This document shows positions 49,695 through 60,360 of a DNA stretch of 64,000 bases, in pieces. This DNA is from Morella rubra (lineage: Eukaryota > Streptophyta > Magnoliopsida > Fagales > Myricaceae). Location: assembly GCA_003952965.2 (NCBI GenBank), contig CM025852.1:23336308-23400307 (forward strand). The letters are read 5' to 3'. Position 1 is the first letter of the stretch; every line of letters starts with the position of its first letter. The translations under genes were made by a program, and so were the position numbers. The notes under the pieces are model-generated. The model did not search any database, had not been told where the DNA came from, and saw nothing but the letters and a program-made list of their open reading frames with translations.

Positions 49695-50000
49695 TTAGGG
49701 ATGAAAACTGCAAAATTCACGCCACTTCGCCAAACAACGTTTGTAAAGAAATTTATTTTTGACGGGATGGAATTGGATATAACAGTATATGCGACCCACT
49801 TTGTTACAAAAGCGAATCACAACCTTACCCTTAGAATCAATTGTAGAGGCCGGAAAGAGGACACGACGGGAAAGTGGAGGAGGAGGAAGAGAGGAAAGGG
49901 GAGAGTTATGAGCAGCTTTTAGTAGAATGAGAACAAATATAACGAACACCGCTAGAATCCCCACAAGCCTCCTCCAACCAGTTACATGCACGGCTACCAT
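49695..50000 (-). CDS. Small membrane-anchored or secreted four-cysteine peptide candidate, unit 1
   Basis: A 101-codon minus-strand frame, family unknown to me. Residues 9-12 are basic (WRRL), then comes the hydrophobic segment LVGILAVFVIFVLILL (12-27), fitting a signal peptide or type II anchor. A Ser/Pro linker (HNSPLSSLPP) and a dibasic site (SRRVLFP) follow. The C-terminal part has Cys at 65, 73, 89 and 97 (C-x7-C-x15-C-x7-C). A TATA-like box lies about 160 bp upstream on the same strand. Two paralogues follow in the duplicated units. Caution: GGTAAGG after STIDSKG resembles a splice donor, so the frame could be only exon 1. It does not match CLE, PSK, CEP or IDA peptide motifs. Confidence 0.4.
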   Translation of the reverse strand: MVAVHVTGWRRLVGILAVFVIFVLILLKAAHNSPLSSLPPPPLSRRVLFPASTIDSKGKVVIRFCNKVGRIYCYIQFHPVKNKFLYKRCLAKWREFCSFHP

Positions 50001-50158
50001 ACTTCTAACAAAGCCTTTCTCATATTCAGACGGTCAAACCCGGCCTAAACCCTAGTATGGAGGGTCTGCAACCTGTTCTTGCATGAGCTTTGGAGAATTT
50101 TTATGGAAGCAGTCAGTTTGAACTGTTGGCTGTATTCTTTTGAAGAACTTTATGATCT

Positions 50159-50172
50159 ATATATATTTATAA
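50159..50172 (-). promoter_or_regulatory. TATA-like box upstream of the unit 1 minus-strand ORF
   Basis: The minus strand reads TATAAATATATATA about 160 bp before the ATG at 50000. The corresponding place in unit 2 (about 53674-53684) reads TATAAATATAG. Position and sequence fit a core promoter, but this is inferred only. Confidence 0.35.
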
Positions 50173-50635
50173 AAAGAGGTGGTGGTTCTTCATAACGCAG
50201 ACTGGATCTTGGGCGATCTCTGGCGCTCTACGTCTCTTGGTTAGTGTCATGAGAGGATTGGCTGCAATTTCTATTCGTATTGGTTGATGTAAATTTGACC
50301 TTTAACCATAAGTTTAAAACCTATGATCCAAGAGTCACAATGTTAACAATTAAGTAAGTATGCAAAAGGCTTGTCATTTGTCAAGTTATGCAAAACACAA
50401 TGTCAAACTTATTCGATTGGGCGTCAGTACTCCATCCACCATTGAAGGTAGATAGTTTCGAAAGTAACGGATAAAGATTGGATTTTGATCTAATGACCTC
50501 AAAGGGAGCAGGTCGCCTCCAGTTGGGTTTGCTCCATTCCCTTCCATCTGCGGTGCAGGTTTTGCCACCATTTCTAATTGCAATCCTGCAGCTTTCAATA
50601 AGGCATGTCATTCTATGAAAGCTACACATCTCGAC

Positions 50636-50765
50636 CTTCTTTTCTTTTTTTTCTTTTTTTTTTACCCTTCTAAGCAACATAGCCCACTCCACTTAACTGA
50701 GTAAGGGCGCCACCAGTTTCCAATCTTTACAGGGAGATTGGATATAGAAATAATTCCTATTACAA
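50636..50765 (-). mobile_element. LINE 3' tail (unit 1 copy), body deleted
   Basis: On the minus strand it ends ...GTTGCTTAGAAGGG followed by a long A-rich tract (plus-strand poly-T 50636-50663). About 100 bp match 54230-54335 of the longer copy in unit 2, after which unit 1 jumps to the flank sequence agaaacccttctgatc. The RNase H-coding body is therefore deleted here. Confidence 0.65.
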
Positions 50766-51208
50766 CAGAAACCCTTCTGATCTCTCTTTCTGTCTTTCAT
50801 ATATAATTAGATGCTCGCACTGCCCAGGATGAAAAAAAAAAAAATTATATATAGCTGCTCGCACTGCTGCAAGGAGAATTGTGGCCGATGAAAAAAGGCC
50901 CAAGTAGAGCTCAGTGATTAGGCTAAAGATATTAGAGGAAAAGACAGAACGACCGCACGAGGCCTTTAGAGACTAATAAGGCTTTTGTGAGCAAAAAAGG
51001 TAACTTGGCTTTACTCAGTACACGAGCCCCCGCTGGGAAGGTAGACAGCTTCCAAATTAAATTAGAAGTGGAGAAACAAAAGGAATTCATTTCTCTACTT
51101 TCCCCCGTCCTGCTGTCCTACACCTGTAATAAAACGTCAAGTGAACCTCACTAGGTGCTTTGTAAAGTGCTAGTTTTATACGGTGTCAATCCCTTTTCTT
51201 TTTTGCTT

Positions 51209-51975
51209 TTTTTTTCTAAGCAAGATGTATTCCATTAATAAAAGGACAATAGGTGGAAATCTTGGATTGTCACTAGCAATACATTCCACTGGAATACAAG
51301 ATGTGGGGATGTTGCCAAACATATCTGGCGGGCAGCCCATTGGGCAATATTTGAGCTACAACATTTGCCTTTCGGTTAATTACATTGTGAAAGCTCCATT
51401 GTGAGTGAAGGTCCAATAATAAAAGAACATCAGAAATCACCGGCCTAATGCTCCACTCAGTGAGAGACTCAGGCTGATTAATAGCTTGAACCACAGAGAG
51501 ATTATCCCCTTCAAACATAACAAATTCATGAGAAAGAAAATGTGCCTTCTGGGCAGCAAAAGGTGCTGCTTTGGCTTCTCCCACTAAAGGGGTGCCTGGT
51601 GGCAAGCTGTTTGTCCTAACAAAGAGAATTTCTGCATTTGCATTACGGCATACGACGGCAATGACGGACTGCGAGGGCCGAATTGCCATATCATAATTGA
51701 GTTTCCAAAAATTTCCCATCTAGTTGTTATGGACCTAGGCAGGGAGTGCCAGGCTTCCTGATGTTCCAGTTGTAGCTTTCTAACTCCAATCACTATTTGA
51801 TGAACATCCAGAAGCAAATTATCATGGATGATTTTATTGCGAGTAAACCATAAGAAGTCCAAAAGGATAGCCGCTGGACGCATGAAATTATGCTGTTGTT
51901 CAAGAGGAACTCCAAAACTACCAACCGGATCCAGAATCATTTTAATCCAATCAAAGATTGACTGATCTGCAGACA
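51209..51975 (-). mobile_element. 5'-truncated LINE with RNase H-like domain, between duplication units 1 and 2
   Basis: Minus strand; the 3' end is marked by plus-strand poly-T and ctaagcaag. It encodes a linker with HNFMRPAAILLDFLWFTRNK and then, after a frame change near 51720, an RNase H-like (RVT_3) domain with KLNYDMAIRP, EAKAAPFAAQKA and VMFEGDNLSVVQAI. The catalytic pattern D...E...D is recognisable. Its 3' end resembles that of the LINE at 54204, so they are probably one family, distinct from the LINEs in the kinase introns. Confidence 0.75.
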
Positions 51976-53203
51976 AGTCAACGGTAACTATTGTCTTGAA
52001 CTGCTGGTCAAATATAATTGAGGAAGTCTACTTAACAAGGCCATGAATTTACATCTGATCCATTTTTTGGATTGAAATTTTTGTTCAGTGAACTGGTTCA
52101 GACCAAGGTGGCCACGTTTTTCTTGTAAGCCTCGACACTGGGGTTGAAAGTACAGGTTTGTGTGGAATGGAATGCGGTTCTATGTCATATCTCTAGGTTT
52201 CTTTTACCACCATCTGTTTGGATGGAGGACTTAGGAAGCAACAGAACAGGAAGGGACGGTTTGATGCATACATGGGATTGGGGAATGGATGGAATGGAAT
52301 AGGGCTCTATAACTATTGAGTGAGTGGGTGGAACATTCATTCCCCTCAGCAACTAATTGTGTGCATGAAATTTCGTTTTCTTCTCTTCACAAATGAAGGA
52401 ACCACTACAGTAACCAGATCGGTGTATGCCCTAGATGCCACATTTGCGGTCGTAGGGAGTCATCTGGATTTAGTCTTTAAGTTTGAGACCCTTGAGAGTG
52501 GAAAGTTAGATGATGTTACAGGAAACTGAGAGTTAAGCTTGTCTAATCTCAAGAGCAACTGAGGTATTTAGGCTCAAGATTCTCTGCTTCTTGCTTGTGT
52601 AAAAATCTTCTCATTATCAAGGTTCATTACACCTTTGTTTCCGCTGTAAACTTGATCGGCACCACGATAGTCGTATAGAAGTTTCTGTTGGATATCAAAA
52701 GGGCTACACTCGATACTCTGTCTATGGAGCTAAGTGGAGAGAAAATGAAATACTTCAAGAAAATTTTTATTACACTTACCAAGAGAAATACAAAAGTTAC
52801 ATGAATATTTATAGTCTACTACGTAGACTTTGTACCTTTTTCAAATCAATCTCACATAATGAAAAAGCTAAAAGACTCTTTTAACCCTTCAACTTTGTAA
52901 CCCATGAGTACATCAAAAGACATAATCTCCGGTCCTCCCCCATCAACTAATTTATTGAAAATAAACTACAATTAAGTTTAATAACTAACATCGTATCCTC
53001 TGCAATATCAATTTGCTTGGAAGAAAAACTCATGCAGGTCTATTGCACCACAATTCTTGTACAAACTTTATCGGCAAGAGCAGAGAGATCATAATTAGGA
53101 GCTTCCCGTAGACATGCATCTATTCAAAACCATCGGTTGTGGAAATTAATTATGCAGATCCAAAATCTGCATAAAAGAAGAGTATAAATATGGAACCCCC
53201 ATC

Positions 53204-53515
53204 TTAGGGATGAGAACTGCAAAATTCACGCCACTTAGCCAAACAACGTTTGTAAAGATCTTCCTTTTTGATGGGATGGAATCGGATACGACATTGTATG
53301 CGACCCACTTTGTAGCATAAGAGATTCACAACGTTACCCTTAGAATCAATTGTAGAGGCCGGAAAGAGGACGCGACGGGAAAGTGGAGCAGGAAGAGGAG
53401 GAAGAGAGGAAAGGGGAGAGTTATGATCAGCTTTTAGTAGAATGAGAACAAATATAACGAACACCGCTAGAATCCCCACAAGCCTCCTCCAACCATGTAC
53501 ATGCGCGGCTCCCAT
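53204..53515 (-). CDS. Small membrane-anchored or secreted four-cysteine peptide candidate, unit 2
   Basis: A 103-codon paralogue of the unit 1 frame. It has the same WRRLVGILAVFVIFVLILLK start, Ser/Pro linker and SRRVLFPASTIDSKG segment, and cysteines at 67, 75, 91 and 99 with the same C-x7-C-x15-C-x7-C spacing. The only length difference lies in the proline run (PPLPAPLSRR versus PPPPLSRR) and is in frame. The GGTAAGG donor-like word of unit 1 is GGTAACG here, which favours the unspliced reading. A TATA-like box lies at 53674-53684. Function unknown. Confidence 0.4.
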   Translation of the reverse strand: MGAAHVHGWRRLVGILAVFVIFVLILLKADHNSPLSSLPPLPAPLSRRVLFPASTIDSKGNVVNLLCYKVGRIQCRIRFHPIKKEDLYKRCLAKWREFCSSHP

Positions 53516-53673
53516 ACTTCTAACAAAGCCTTTCTCATATTCAGACGATCAAACCTGGCCTAAACCCTAGTATATGGAGGGTCTGCAACCTGTTCTTGCA
53601 TGAGCTTTGGAGAATTTTTATGAAAGCAGTCAGTTTGAACAGCTGGCTGTATTCTTTTGCAGAACTTTATGAT

Positions 53674-53684
53674 CTATATTTATA
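53674..53684 (-). promoter_or_regulatory. TATA-like box upstream of the unit 2 minus-strand ORF
   Basis: The minus strand reads TATAAATATAG, about 160 bp before the ATG at 53515, at the same place as in unit 1. The assignment is inferred from position. Confidence 0.35.
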
Positions 53685-54203
53685 AAAAGAGGTGGTGGTT
53701 CTTCAAAACGCAGATTGGATCTTGGGCGATCTCTGCTTTACGTCTCTTGGTTAGTGTCATGAGAGGGTTGGCTGCAATTCCTATTCGTATTGGTTAATGT
53801 AAATTTGAACTTTAACCATAAGTGTTAAAACCTATGATCCAAGAGTCACAATGTTAACAATTAAAGAAGTATGCAAAAAAAAAAAAGAAAAAAGAAAAAG
53901 AAGTATGCAAAAGGCTTGTCAAGTTCTGCCGAACACAATGTCAAATTTATTCGATTGGGCGTCATTACTCCATCCACCATTGAAGGTAGATAGTTTCGAA
54001 AGTTATGGATAAAGATTGGATTTTGATCTAATGACCTCAAAGGGAGCAGGTCGCCTCCAGTTGGGTTCGCTCCATTCCCTTCCAATATCTGCGGTGCAGG
54101 TTTTGCCAACATGTCTAATTGCAATCCTGCAGCTTACAATAAGGCATGTCATTCTATGAAAGCTGCACAAACTCGACCTCTCTTCTTCTTCTTCCTTCTT
54201 CTT

Positions 54204-54532
54204 CTTTTTTTTTTTTTATCTTTTTTTTTTCCTTCTAAGCAACGTCATAACCCACTCCACTTAATTGAGTAAGGGGGTCACAGTTTGGAATCTTTCCAGG
54301 GAGATTGGATGTAGAAATAATTCCTATTACATCAATGGCCACGCTCCAATCGGCTAGCTTATGAGCCATTGGATTCCCATCTCTCGGTGTCCAAGTGTGC
54401 TGCCAGTTCGTCTGTTCCTTTATGACATTCCTAATGGTCAGTACCCCTCCTTCAATCTCACCATCTGGAACACTATCGATGTGATCTGCTTGTGGAGTTC
54501 TTGGCAATCACCCTCAATAGTGTGTTGGGTTT
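54204..54532 (-). mobile_element. LINE with RNase H-like domain, 3' part (left of copia C)
   Basis: The minus strand encodes VLTIRNVIKEQTNWQHTWTP and GNPMAHKLADWSVA, the end of an RVT_3 RNase H-like domain. The 3' untranslated end TTGCTTAGAAGG and an A-rich tract lie at plus 54204-54236. The coding continues on the other side of copia C at 60361. Confidence 0.75.
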
Positions 54533-55170
54533 ATTCCTTCTATGTGGAGGAAAGCCCAATGGGAGTCTTTAATAAGGCCCAAAGCCCATTAGGGTTTTAA
54601 CTTATAACCCTAAGGAGAATTCTTTAAGTGGTACGGATTAAAAGAAGAGAAAAAAGAGAAAGAGGCAGTTTTTCTCTTTCACGCCCAGGTTTCATCAAAG
54701 GCTAGATCCCACTTCGTCTGTGGTCCGATCGAGCTGAAATTTGGAGGAGACGTTCACGACACAAGGGGATATCATCTGAACGGTGAAGATCAGATTTTGA
54801 GCTCGGTAACAGTTGTTCGTACACGTAAACAGTAACCTCGAATTGTTGGTATTTTCTCTACGTTGTTTTTCCGTAGTATTTGCCAAGATTGATATCATCT
54901 TGAAGATCTGAGTTGTAGCCTCTAGTTGTGACTAGAGAAGACTTTGTGTATCCATTATTTGGTTTATAGTGGAGATTTGACTGGACTAGGTCCCGTGGTT
55001 TTTTTTTCCTCACACCGGGGAAGTTTTCCACGTAAAAATTGCTTGTGTTGTTCTTGCTTGGTGTGATTGATTATTCTTTAGTACGTATAATTGTTGAGAT
55101 TACGCTCTATTTGCTTTCATCTAGAGAGAAGATTTATTCCGTTGTTTGTTTGTCGATATTTCTCTCAACA
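54533..55170 (+). repeat. 5' LTR of copia C
   Basis: Starts TGTTGGGTTTATTCC and ends TTTCTCTCAACA. It matches 59709-60355 almost throughout. The primer site follows after three bases. Confidence 0.93.
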
Positions 55171-55173
55171 AAG

Positions 55174-55185
55174 TGGTATCAGAGC
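55174..55185 (+). other. Primer-binding site of copia C
   Basis: TGGTATCAGAGC, a perfect match to the 12 bases complementary to the 3' end of initiator-Met tRNA, starting three bases after the LTR. Confidence 0.9.
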
Positions 55186-55220
55186 TAGGTTGCCAAGTTG
55201 TTTGGTTGACAATTTGAGTT

Positions 55221-58150
55221 ATGGAAGCAAATGTGAGTAGAATGGTTAACCTAAATGGTTCAAATTATCACATATGGAAAGAAAAATGGAAGATCTTCTT
55301 TATGTAAAAGATTATTATCTACCAGTGTTTACTACTGAAAAACCGGCTAACAAGTCCGATGCAGAATGGACTTTGTTACATCGACAGGTGTGTGGGTATA
55401 TCAGGCAGTGGGTAGATGACAATGTTTTGAACCATATTAGTGGGGAGACACATGCACGTACTTTGTGGAATAAGCTTGAACAGTTATATACTAGAAAAAC
55501 TGGAAATAATAAATGTTTCTAATTAAGCAGATGATGGCTTTGAGATACCAGGATGGGACTCCTTTATCTGATCACTTGAATACATTCCAAGGAATTATTA
55601 ATCAGTTAGCTGGAATGGGTATTAAGTTTGATGATGAAATACAAGGGTTATGGTTGCTTGGTTCATTGACTCGTGGGAGACACTCAGAACTTCTTTGTCC
55701 AACTCTGCTCCAGATGGTGTAATTACAATGGATATGACCAGAGTTGTCTGTTAAACGAAGAGATGAGAAGAAAATCACAGGGATCCTCTTCACAGTCAGA
55801 AGTCTTGGTTGAGGTCCGAAGAACAGAGATAAAGGCAGAAGCAAGTCCAACAGGTTCTCTAATGTCGAGTGCTATCATTGCGGAAAAAAGGGACACATCA
55901 GGAAATATTGCAGGCAATTGAAAAAGGAGTACAAGAATGAGAAAGGAAATGAGATGAAGAACGAGACTGACAAAGATGGTGATGATAGAGTTGCTACCAC
56001 CACTCCTGCAGACTTCCTCATTATTTATGAAGATGAGATGATAAATGTTGCATGCCATGAGACCAGTTGGGTGATTGATAGTGGTGCCTCCATTCATGCT
56101 ACATCTAAAAAAGATTTCTTTACATCCTATAGATCTGGTGATTATGGAACTGTAAAGATAGGCAATAATGGCTTAGTTAAAGTCATTGGCATTGGAGATG
56201 TGTATCTGGAGACGAATAATAAGATGGAATAAAACTGACAGATACATGGTGATCCTTGATGATCATTGCACACTTTAATTGGGTGGAAGCTACTACAAGG
56301 GTTATGGGCTTGGTTCATTACCGGACTCGTTCAGGTCCAACTCTGCTCCAGATGGTGTGGATATCTCTGTTAAACGAAGAGATGAGAAGAAAATCACAGG
56401 GATCCTCTTCACAGTCAGTCTTGGTTAGGTGAACAGAGATAAAGGCAAAGCAAGTCCAACTCTCTAACGAGTGCTATCATTGCGAAAAAAGGGACACATC
56501 AGAAAATATTGCAGCAATTGTACAAGAATGGAAAGAATGAAGATGAAGAACAAGACTGACAAAGATGGTGATGATAGAGTTGCTACCACCACTCCTGAAC
56601 TTCCTCATTATTTATGAAGATGAGATGATAAATGTTGCATGCCATGAGACCAGTTGGGTGATTGATAGTGGTGCCTCCATTCATGCTACATCTGATTTCT
56701 TTACATCCTATAGATCACTGTAAAGAGCAATGAGAAGTCATTGGCATTGGAGATGTGTATCTGGAGACGAATAATAGCACGAGATTGGTTCTCAGAAATG
56801 TGAAACATATTCCTGACATTCGTTTGAACTTGATTTCTGGGTCAACTTGATGATGATGGGTATTGTACACTTTCATCAGTGGAAGCTTACTAAGGGTGCT
56901 ATGGTTGTGGCTCGAGGTAAGAAGCTCTCTGCATTGTTATGCAGGCAAAGATCTTCAACGAGTTAATGCGATGGAAGTAGTACAGTAGAACTATGGCACC
57001 TTGCTCACATGAGTGAGAAAGATTAGCCGTACTGGGAAGAAAAGTCTACTATCTGGGTTGAAAAGTACACATCTGAAAAGGTGCAATTGTTTGTCAGAAG
57101 CAGAAAAGTCTCCTTCAAGAATTCCTCTCACTTGAGAAAGACAAAGATAGATTTGGTGCATTCAGATGTATGTGGGCCTATGAAGACGAAAACACTTGGT
57201 GACTCAAGTTATTTTGTAACCTTCATAGATGATCATTCAAGAAAGTTATGGGTATATTTCTTGAAGACAAAAGATCAAGTGTTAGCTGTGTTCAAACAAT
57301 TTCAAGCCCTAGTTGAGAGACAGACTGGGAAAAAAGCTGAGGTGCATCCGTACAGATAACGGGGGAGAGTATTCTAGTCCTTTTGATGAGTATTGCAGAC
57401 AACAGGGAATTCGGCATCAAAAGACTACTCCGAAAACTCCTCAGTTGAATGGCATAGCTGAAAGGATAAATAGAACTTTGGTTGAAAGAGTGAGATGTTT
57501 GCTTTCACAAGCAAATTTGCCAAGATCTTTTGGGGTGAGGCGTTAAGCACAGTTGTTCATGTGTTGAATCTTACACCTTGTGTTCCTCTACAGTTCGATG
57601 TACCAGACCAAGTTTGGACAGGTAAAGATGTTTCCTACGATCATTTACGTGTATTTGGGTGTCTAGCATTTGTGCATATTCCCAAAGATGAAAGGTCCAA
57701 ACTTGATGTGAAGACACGACAGTGCATATTCCTTGGGTACGGTCAAGATGAGTTTGGATACAGATTTTATGATCCAGTTGAGAAGAAAGTTTTGAGAAGC
57801 AGAAATGCCGTGTTCGTAGAAGAACAGACAATTTAGGATATTCAGAAAGTAGAGAAATCTATGTCTCAGAATGATGATATTTTGATTGACATGGATATAG
57901 TTCCAGTGAAGAATTTGCCAACTCAGGTTGATAATGATATTCAGTATAACCACCATGGTACAAGTGTGGTGGGTGTTCCTTTACAAGTTCAAGCAGATGT
58001 TCAGACTGATGAGCAGTTAACAGTGCCAGAGATTCCACCAGAGGTTCCATCCAGGAGGTCTACCAGAGACCGACATCCTTCCACTAGATATTCTACAGAA
58101 CAGTATGTGTTATTGACTGACGGGGAGAGCCCGAGTGTTTTGCAGAAGTT
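55221..58150 (+). pseudogene. gag, protease and integrase of copia C, frame-broken
   Basis: Gag starts MEANVSRMVNLNGSNYHIWK at 55221. It loses frame at A-runs near 55284 and 55508, each apparently one A short. A zinc knuckle CYHCGKKGHIRKYC lies near 55880 and a protease box VIDSGASIHAT near 56070. The region 55692-56330 is repeated in degraded form at 56331-56960. Integrase follows with DLVHSDVCGPM near 57150, FIDDHSRKLWVYFLKT near 57220 and TPQLNGIAERINR near 57435, and continues in another frame from 57500 to 57836. A further frame change occurs near 58135 before RT. Confidence 0.88.
56331..56960 (+). repeat. Degraded tandem duplicate of the gag-protease region in copia C
   Basis: It repeats 55692-56330 in order (gatgagaagaaaatcacagg, then the zinc-knuckle and protease-box sequences) but lacks many separate short blocks of about 1-10 bp. 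The protease-box sequence (gattgatagtggtgcctcc) appears intact in both copies, at about 56076 and 56661. Confidence 0.8.
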
Positions 58151-59692
58151 ATGGAAGATGAACATAAGACAGACTGGGTTGAGGCCATGCAAGAAGAGAT
58201 GCAATCACTATGCGATAACCACACCTTTGAGTTAGTGAAACTACCTAAAGGTAAAAGAGCTTTGAAGAACAAGTGGATTTACAAGGTGAAGCAAAGTGAG
58301 TTTACTTCACGGCCACGGTACAAGGCTAGATTGGTTGTCAAAGGTTTCGATCAGAGAAGAGGTATTGACTTTGATGAGATCTTCTCTCCAGTTGTAAAGA
58401 TGTCATCAATTCGTACTGTTCTTGGCCTAACAGCTACTCTTGACTTAGAAGTTGAGCAGATGGATGTGAAAATTGCCTTCCTTCATGGTGATTTGGAGGA
58501 AGAGATTTATATGGAGCAACCAGAGGGTTTCAGAGTAAAAGATAAAGAGGATTACGTGTGCAACCTGAAGAAAAGTCTATATGGGCTGAAGCAAGCACCG
58601 AGACAGTGGTATAATAAGTTTGAGTCTGTTATGGTAGAACAAGGCAACAAGAAGACAACTTCTGATCACTGTGTATTTGTTCAAAAATTCGCTGATGATG
58701 ATTTTATCATTTTACTGCTTTATGTGGATGACATGTTGATTGATGGCAGGAATGCTTTAAGGATTGACAAACTGAAGAAGCAGTTGGATAAGTCCTTTGC
58801 CATGAAAGACTTAGGACCAGCAAAGAAAATTCTTGGCATAAGAATCAGTCGTGACAGGAATGCTAAAAAGTTGTATTTGTCACAAGAGGAGTACATTGAG
58901 AAAGTGCTTCAGAGGTTTAATATGAACAATGCTAAAGTGGTTAGTTCTCCTATTGCTACCTACTTTAGATTGAGCACTGAACAATGTCCTTCTACAGATG
59001 AAGAAAAGGAAGGCATGGCAAGAGTTCCTTACGCCTCAGCAATAGGAAGTTTGATGTATGCAATGATTTGCACAAGACCGGATATAGCCCATGTAGTGGG
59101 TGTAGTTAGCCGATTCATGTCAAATCCAGGAAGGGAGCATTGGAATGCAGTTAAGTGGATCATGAGGTATCTTCGAGGCACTTCCAGTGTGAGACTTGGT
59201 TTTGGAATTGGACAACCATTACTAGTTGGCTACACAGATGCAGACATGGCAGGAGATGTGGATACTCGAAAGTCTACTTCGGGTTATCTAATTACTTTTG
59301 CAGGTGGGGCTGTTGCTTGGCAATCAAGACTTCAAAAGTGTATTGCCCTTGCTACGACAGAGGCAGAACTAATTGCAGCAACAGAAGCTGCTAAAGAGTT
59401 GCTATGGACAAAGAAGTTCATGAGAGAACTTGGTTTCAAGCAAGGAAGGTATGTGTTGTTTTGTGATAGTCAGAGTGCTATTCATCTTGATAAGAATTCC
59501 AGTTTCCATGCAAGATCGAAGCATATTGATATTCGATACCATTGGATCAGAGATGTGTTGAATGATAAATTACTGGAACTTGAGAAAGTTCACACTGATG
59601 ATAATGGTTCTGATATGTTGACAAAAGCACTACCAAGGCGGAAGATTGAAGATTGTTGTTCGATCGCCGAGATGGCGATTTCCTCCACATAA
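58151..59692 (+). CDS. Reverse transcriptase-RNase H of copia C, open frame of 513 codons
   Basis: RNA-dependent DNA polymerase and RNase H domains of a copia polyprotein; in an active element they copy the genomic RNA into cDNA. Visible motifs: KWIYKVK (41-47), RYKARLVVKGF (56-66), QMDVKIAFLHGDL (103-115), SLYGLKQAPRQWY (142-154), YVDD catalytic box (191-194), RNase H YTDADMAGDVDTRKSTSGY (361-379) with E406 and D439, and the C-terminal SKHIDIRYHWIRD. The frame is uninterrupted, but the upstream gag-integrase frames are broken, so no full polyprotein can be made from this copy. The true N-terminal boundary lies in the upstream broken frame; the ATG used here is just the first in the open stretch. 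Confidence 0.9.
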   Translation: MEDEHKTDWVEAMQEEMQSLCDNHTFELVKLPKGKRALKNKWIYKVKQSEFTSRPRYKARLVVKGFDQRRGIDFDEIFSPVVKMSSIRTVLGLTATLDLEVEQMDVKIAFLHGDLEEEIYMEQPEGFRVKDKEDYVCNLKKSLYGLKQAPRQWYNKFESVMVEQGNKKTTSDHCVFVQKFADDDFIILLLYVDDMLIDGRNALRIDKLKKQLDKSFAMKDLGPAKKILGIRISRDRNAKKLYLSQEEYIEKVLQRFNMNNAKVVSSPIATYFRLSTEQCPSTDEEKEGMARVPYASAIGSLMYAMICTRPDIAHVVGVVSRFMSNPGREHWNAVKWIMRYLRGTSSVRLGFGIGQPLLVGYTDADMAGDVDTRKSTSGYLITFAGGAVAWQSRLQKCIALATTEAELIAATEAAKELLWTKKFMRELGFKQGRYVLFCDSQSAIHLDKNSSFHARSKHIDIRYHWIRDVLNDKLLELEKVHTDDNGSDMLTKALPRRKIEDCCSIAEMAISST

Positions 59693-59694
59693 TC

Positions 59695-59708
59695 GGAAGG
59701 GGGAGATT
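59695..59708 (+). other. Polypurine tract of copia C
   Basis: ggaagggggagatt directly precedes the 3' LTR TG and is the expected plus-strand priming site. Confidence 0.85.
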
Positions 59709-60355
59709 TGTTGGGTTTATTCCTTCTATGTGAAGGAAAGCCCAATGGGGTCTTTAATAAGGCCCAAAGCCCATTAGGGTTTTAACTTATAACCCTGAGG
59801 AGAATTCTTTAAGTGGTACGGATCAAAAGAAGAGAAAAAAGAGAAAGAGACAGTTTTTCTCTTTCACGCCCAGGTTTCATCAAAGGCTAGATCCCGCTTC
59901 GTCTGTGGTCCGATCGAGCTGAAATTTGGAGGAGACGTTCACGACACAAGGGGCTATCATCTGAACGGTGAAGATCAGATTTTGAGCTCGGTAACAGTTG
60001 TTCGTACACGTGAACAGTAACCGCGGATTGTTGGTATTTTCTCTACGTTGTTTTTCCGTAGTATTTGCCAAGATTGATATCATCTTGAAGATCTGAGTTG
60101 TAGCCTCTAGTTGTGACTAGAGAAGACTTTGTGTACCCATTATTTGGTTTATAGTGGAGATTTGACTAGACTAGGTCCCGTGGTTTTTTCTTCCTCACAC
60201 TGGGAAAGTTTTCCATGTAAAAATTGCTTGTGTTGTTCTTGCTTGGTGTGATTGATTATTCTTCAGTACGTATAATTGTTGAGATTACGCTCTATTTGCT
60301 TTCATCTAGAGAGAAGATTTATTCCGCTGTTTGTTTGTCGATATTTCTCTCAACA
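59709..60355 (+). repeat. 3' LTR of copia C
   Basis: Starts TGTTGGGTTTATTCC and ends TCTCTCAACA, followed by the TAGTG duplication. Confidence 0.93.
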
Positions 60356-60360
60356 TAGTG

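Larger units (their letters stand above)
48408..51208. repeat. Tandem segmental duplication, unit 1
   Basis: Begins agtcaacggtaactattgtc and shares ordered blocks with 51971-54240 plus 60640-61030 (unit 2), and with 61200-62090 (partial unit 3). Shared landmarks are the tattgcaccacaattcttgt block (49538, 53040, 61530), gcagatccaaaatctgcat-like palindromic words (49650, 53155, 61630), the minus-strand ORF, ggagggtctgca (50060, 53576, 62041) and cactgctgcaagaagaattg (50875, 60730). Apart from the minus-strand ORF I see no gene in it. Confidence 0.8.
54533..60355 (+). mobile_element. Ty1-copia element C, both LTRs present, youngest of the three
   Basis: 5823 bp flanked by a perfect 5-bp duplication TAGTG (54528-54532 and 60356-60360) and inserted into a LINE RNase H fragment. 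LTRs are 638 and 647 bp with TG...CA ends; by hand count they differ at roughly 17-18 sites, so the insertion is younger than A and B. The primer site is TGGTATCAGAGC at 55174 and the polypurine tract ggaagggggagatt at 59695. Gag, protease and integrase are frame-broken, with an internal tandem duplication. RT-RNase H is open. Confidence 0.95.

Noticed and set aside
49695..50000. Reading the small peptide as a CLE, IDA, PSK or CEP precursor
   Set aside because: The dibasic SRRV word recalls CLE peptides, but none of the defining mature-peptide motifs is present.
50625..50665. Poly-T or microsatellite as a CRISPR-like or regulatory array
   Set aside because: It is the reverse complement of a LINE A-tail, low-complexity sequence only.
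52320..52529. Plus-strand 69-codon frame with ATFAVVGSHLDLVFKFETLE, repeated near 48835-48970
   Set aside because: The unit 1 copy is frame-shifted, there is no recognisable domain, and it lies antisense to the direction of the candidate peptide gene; left as part of the duplication unit.
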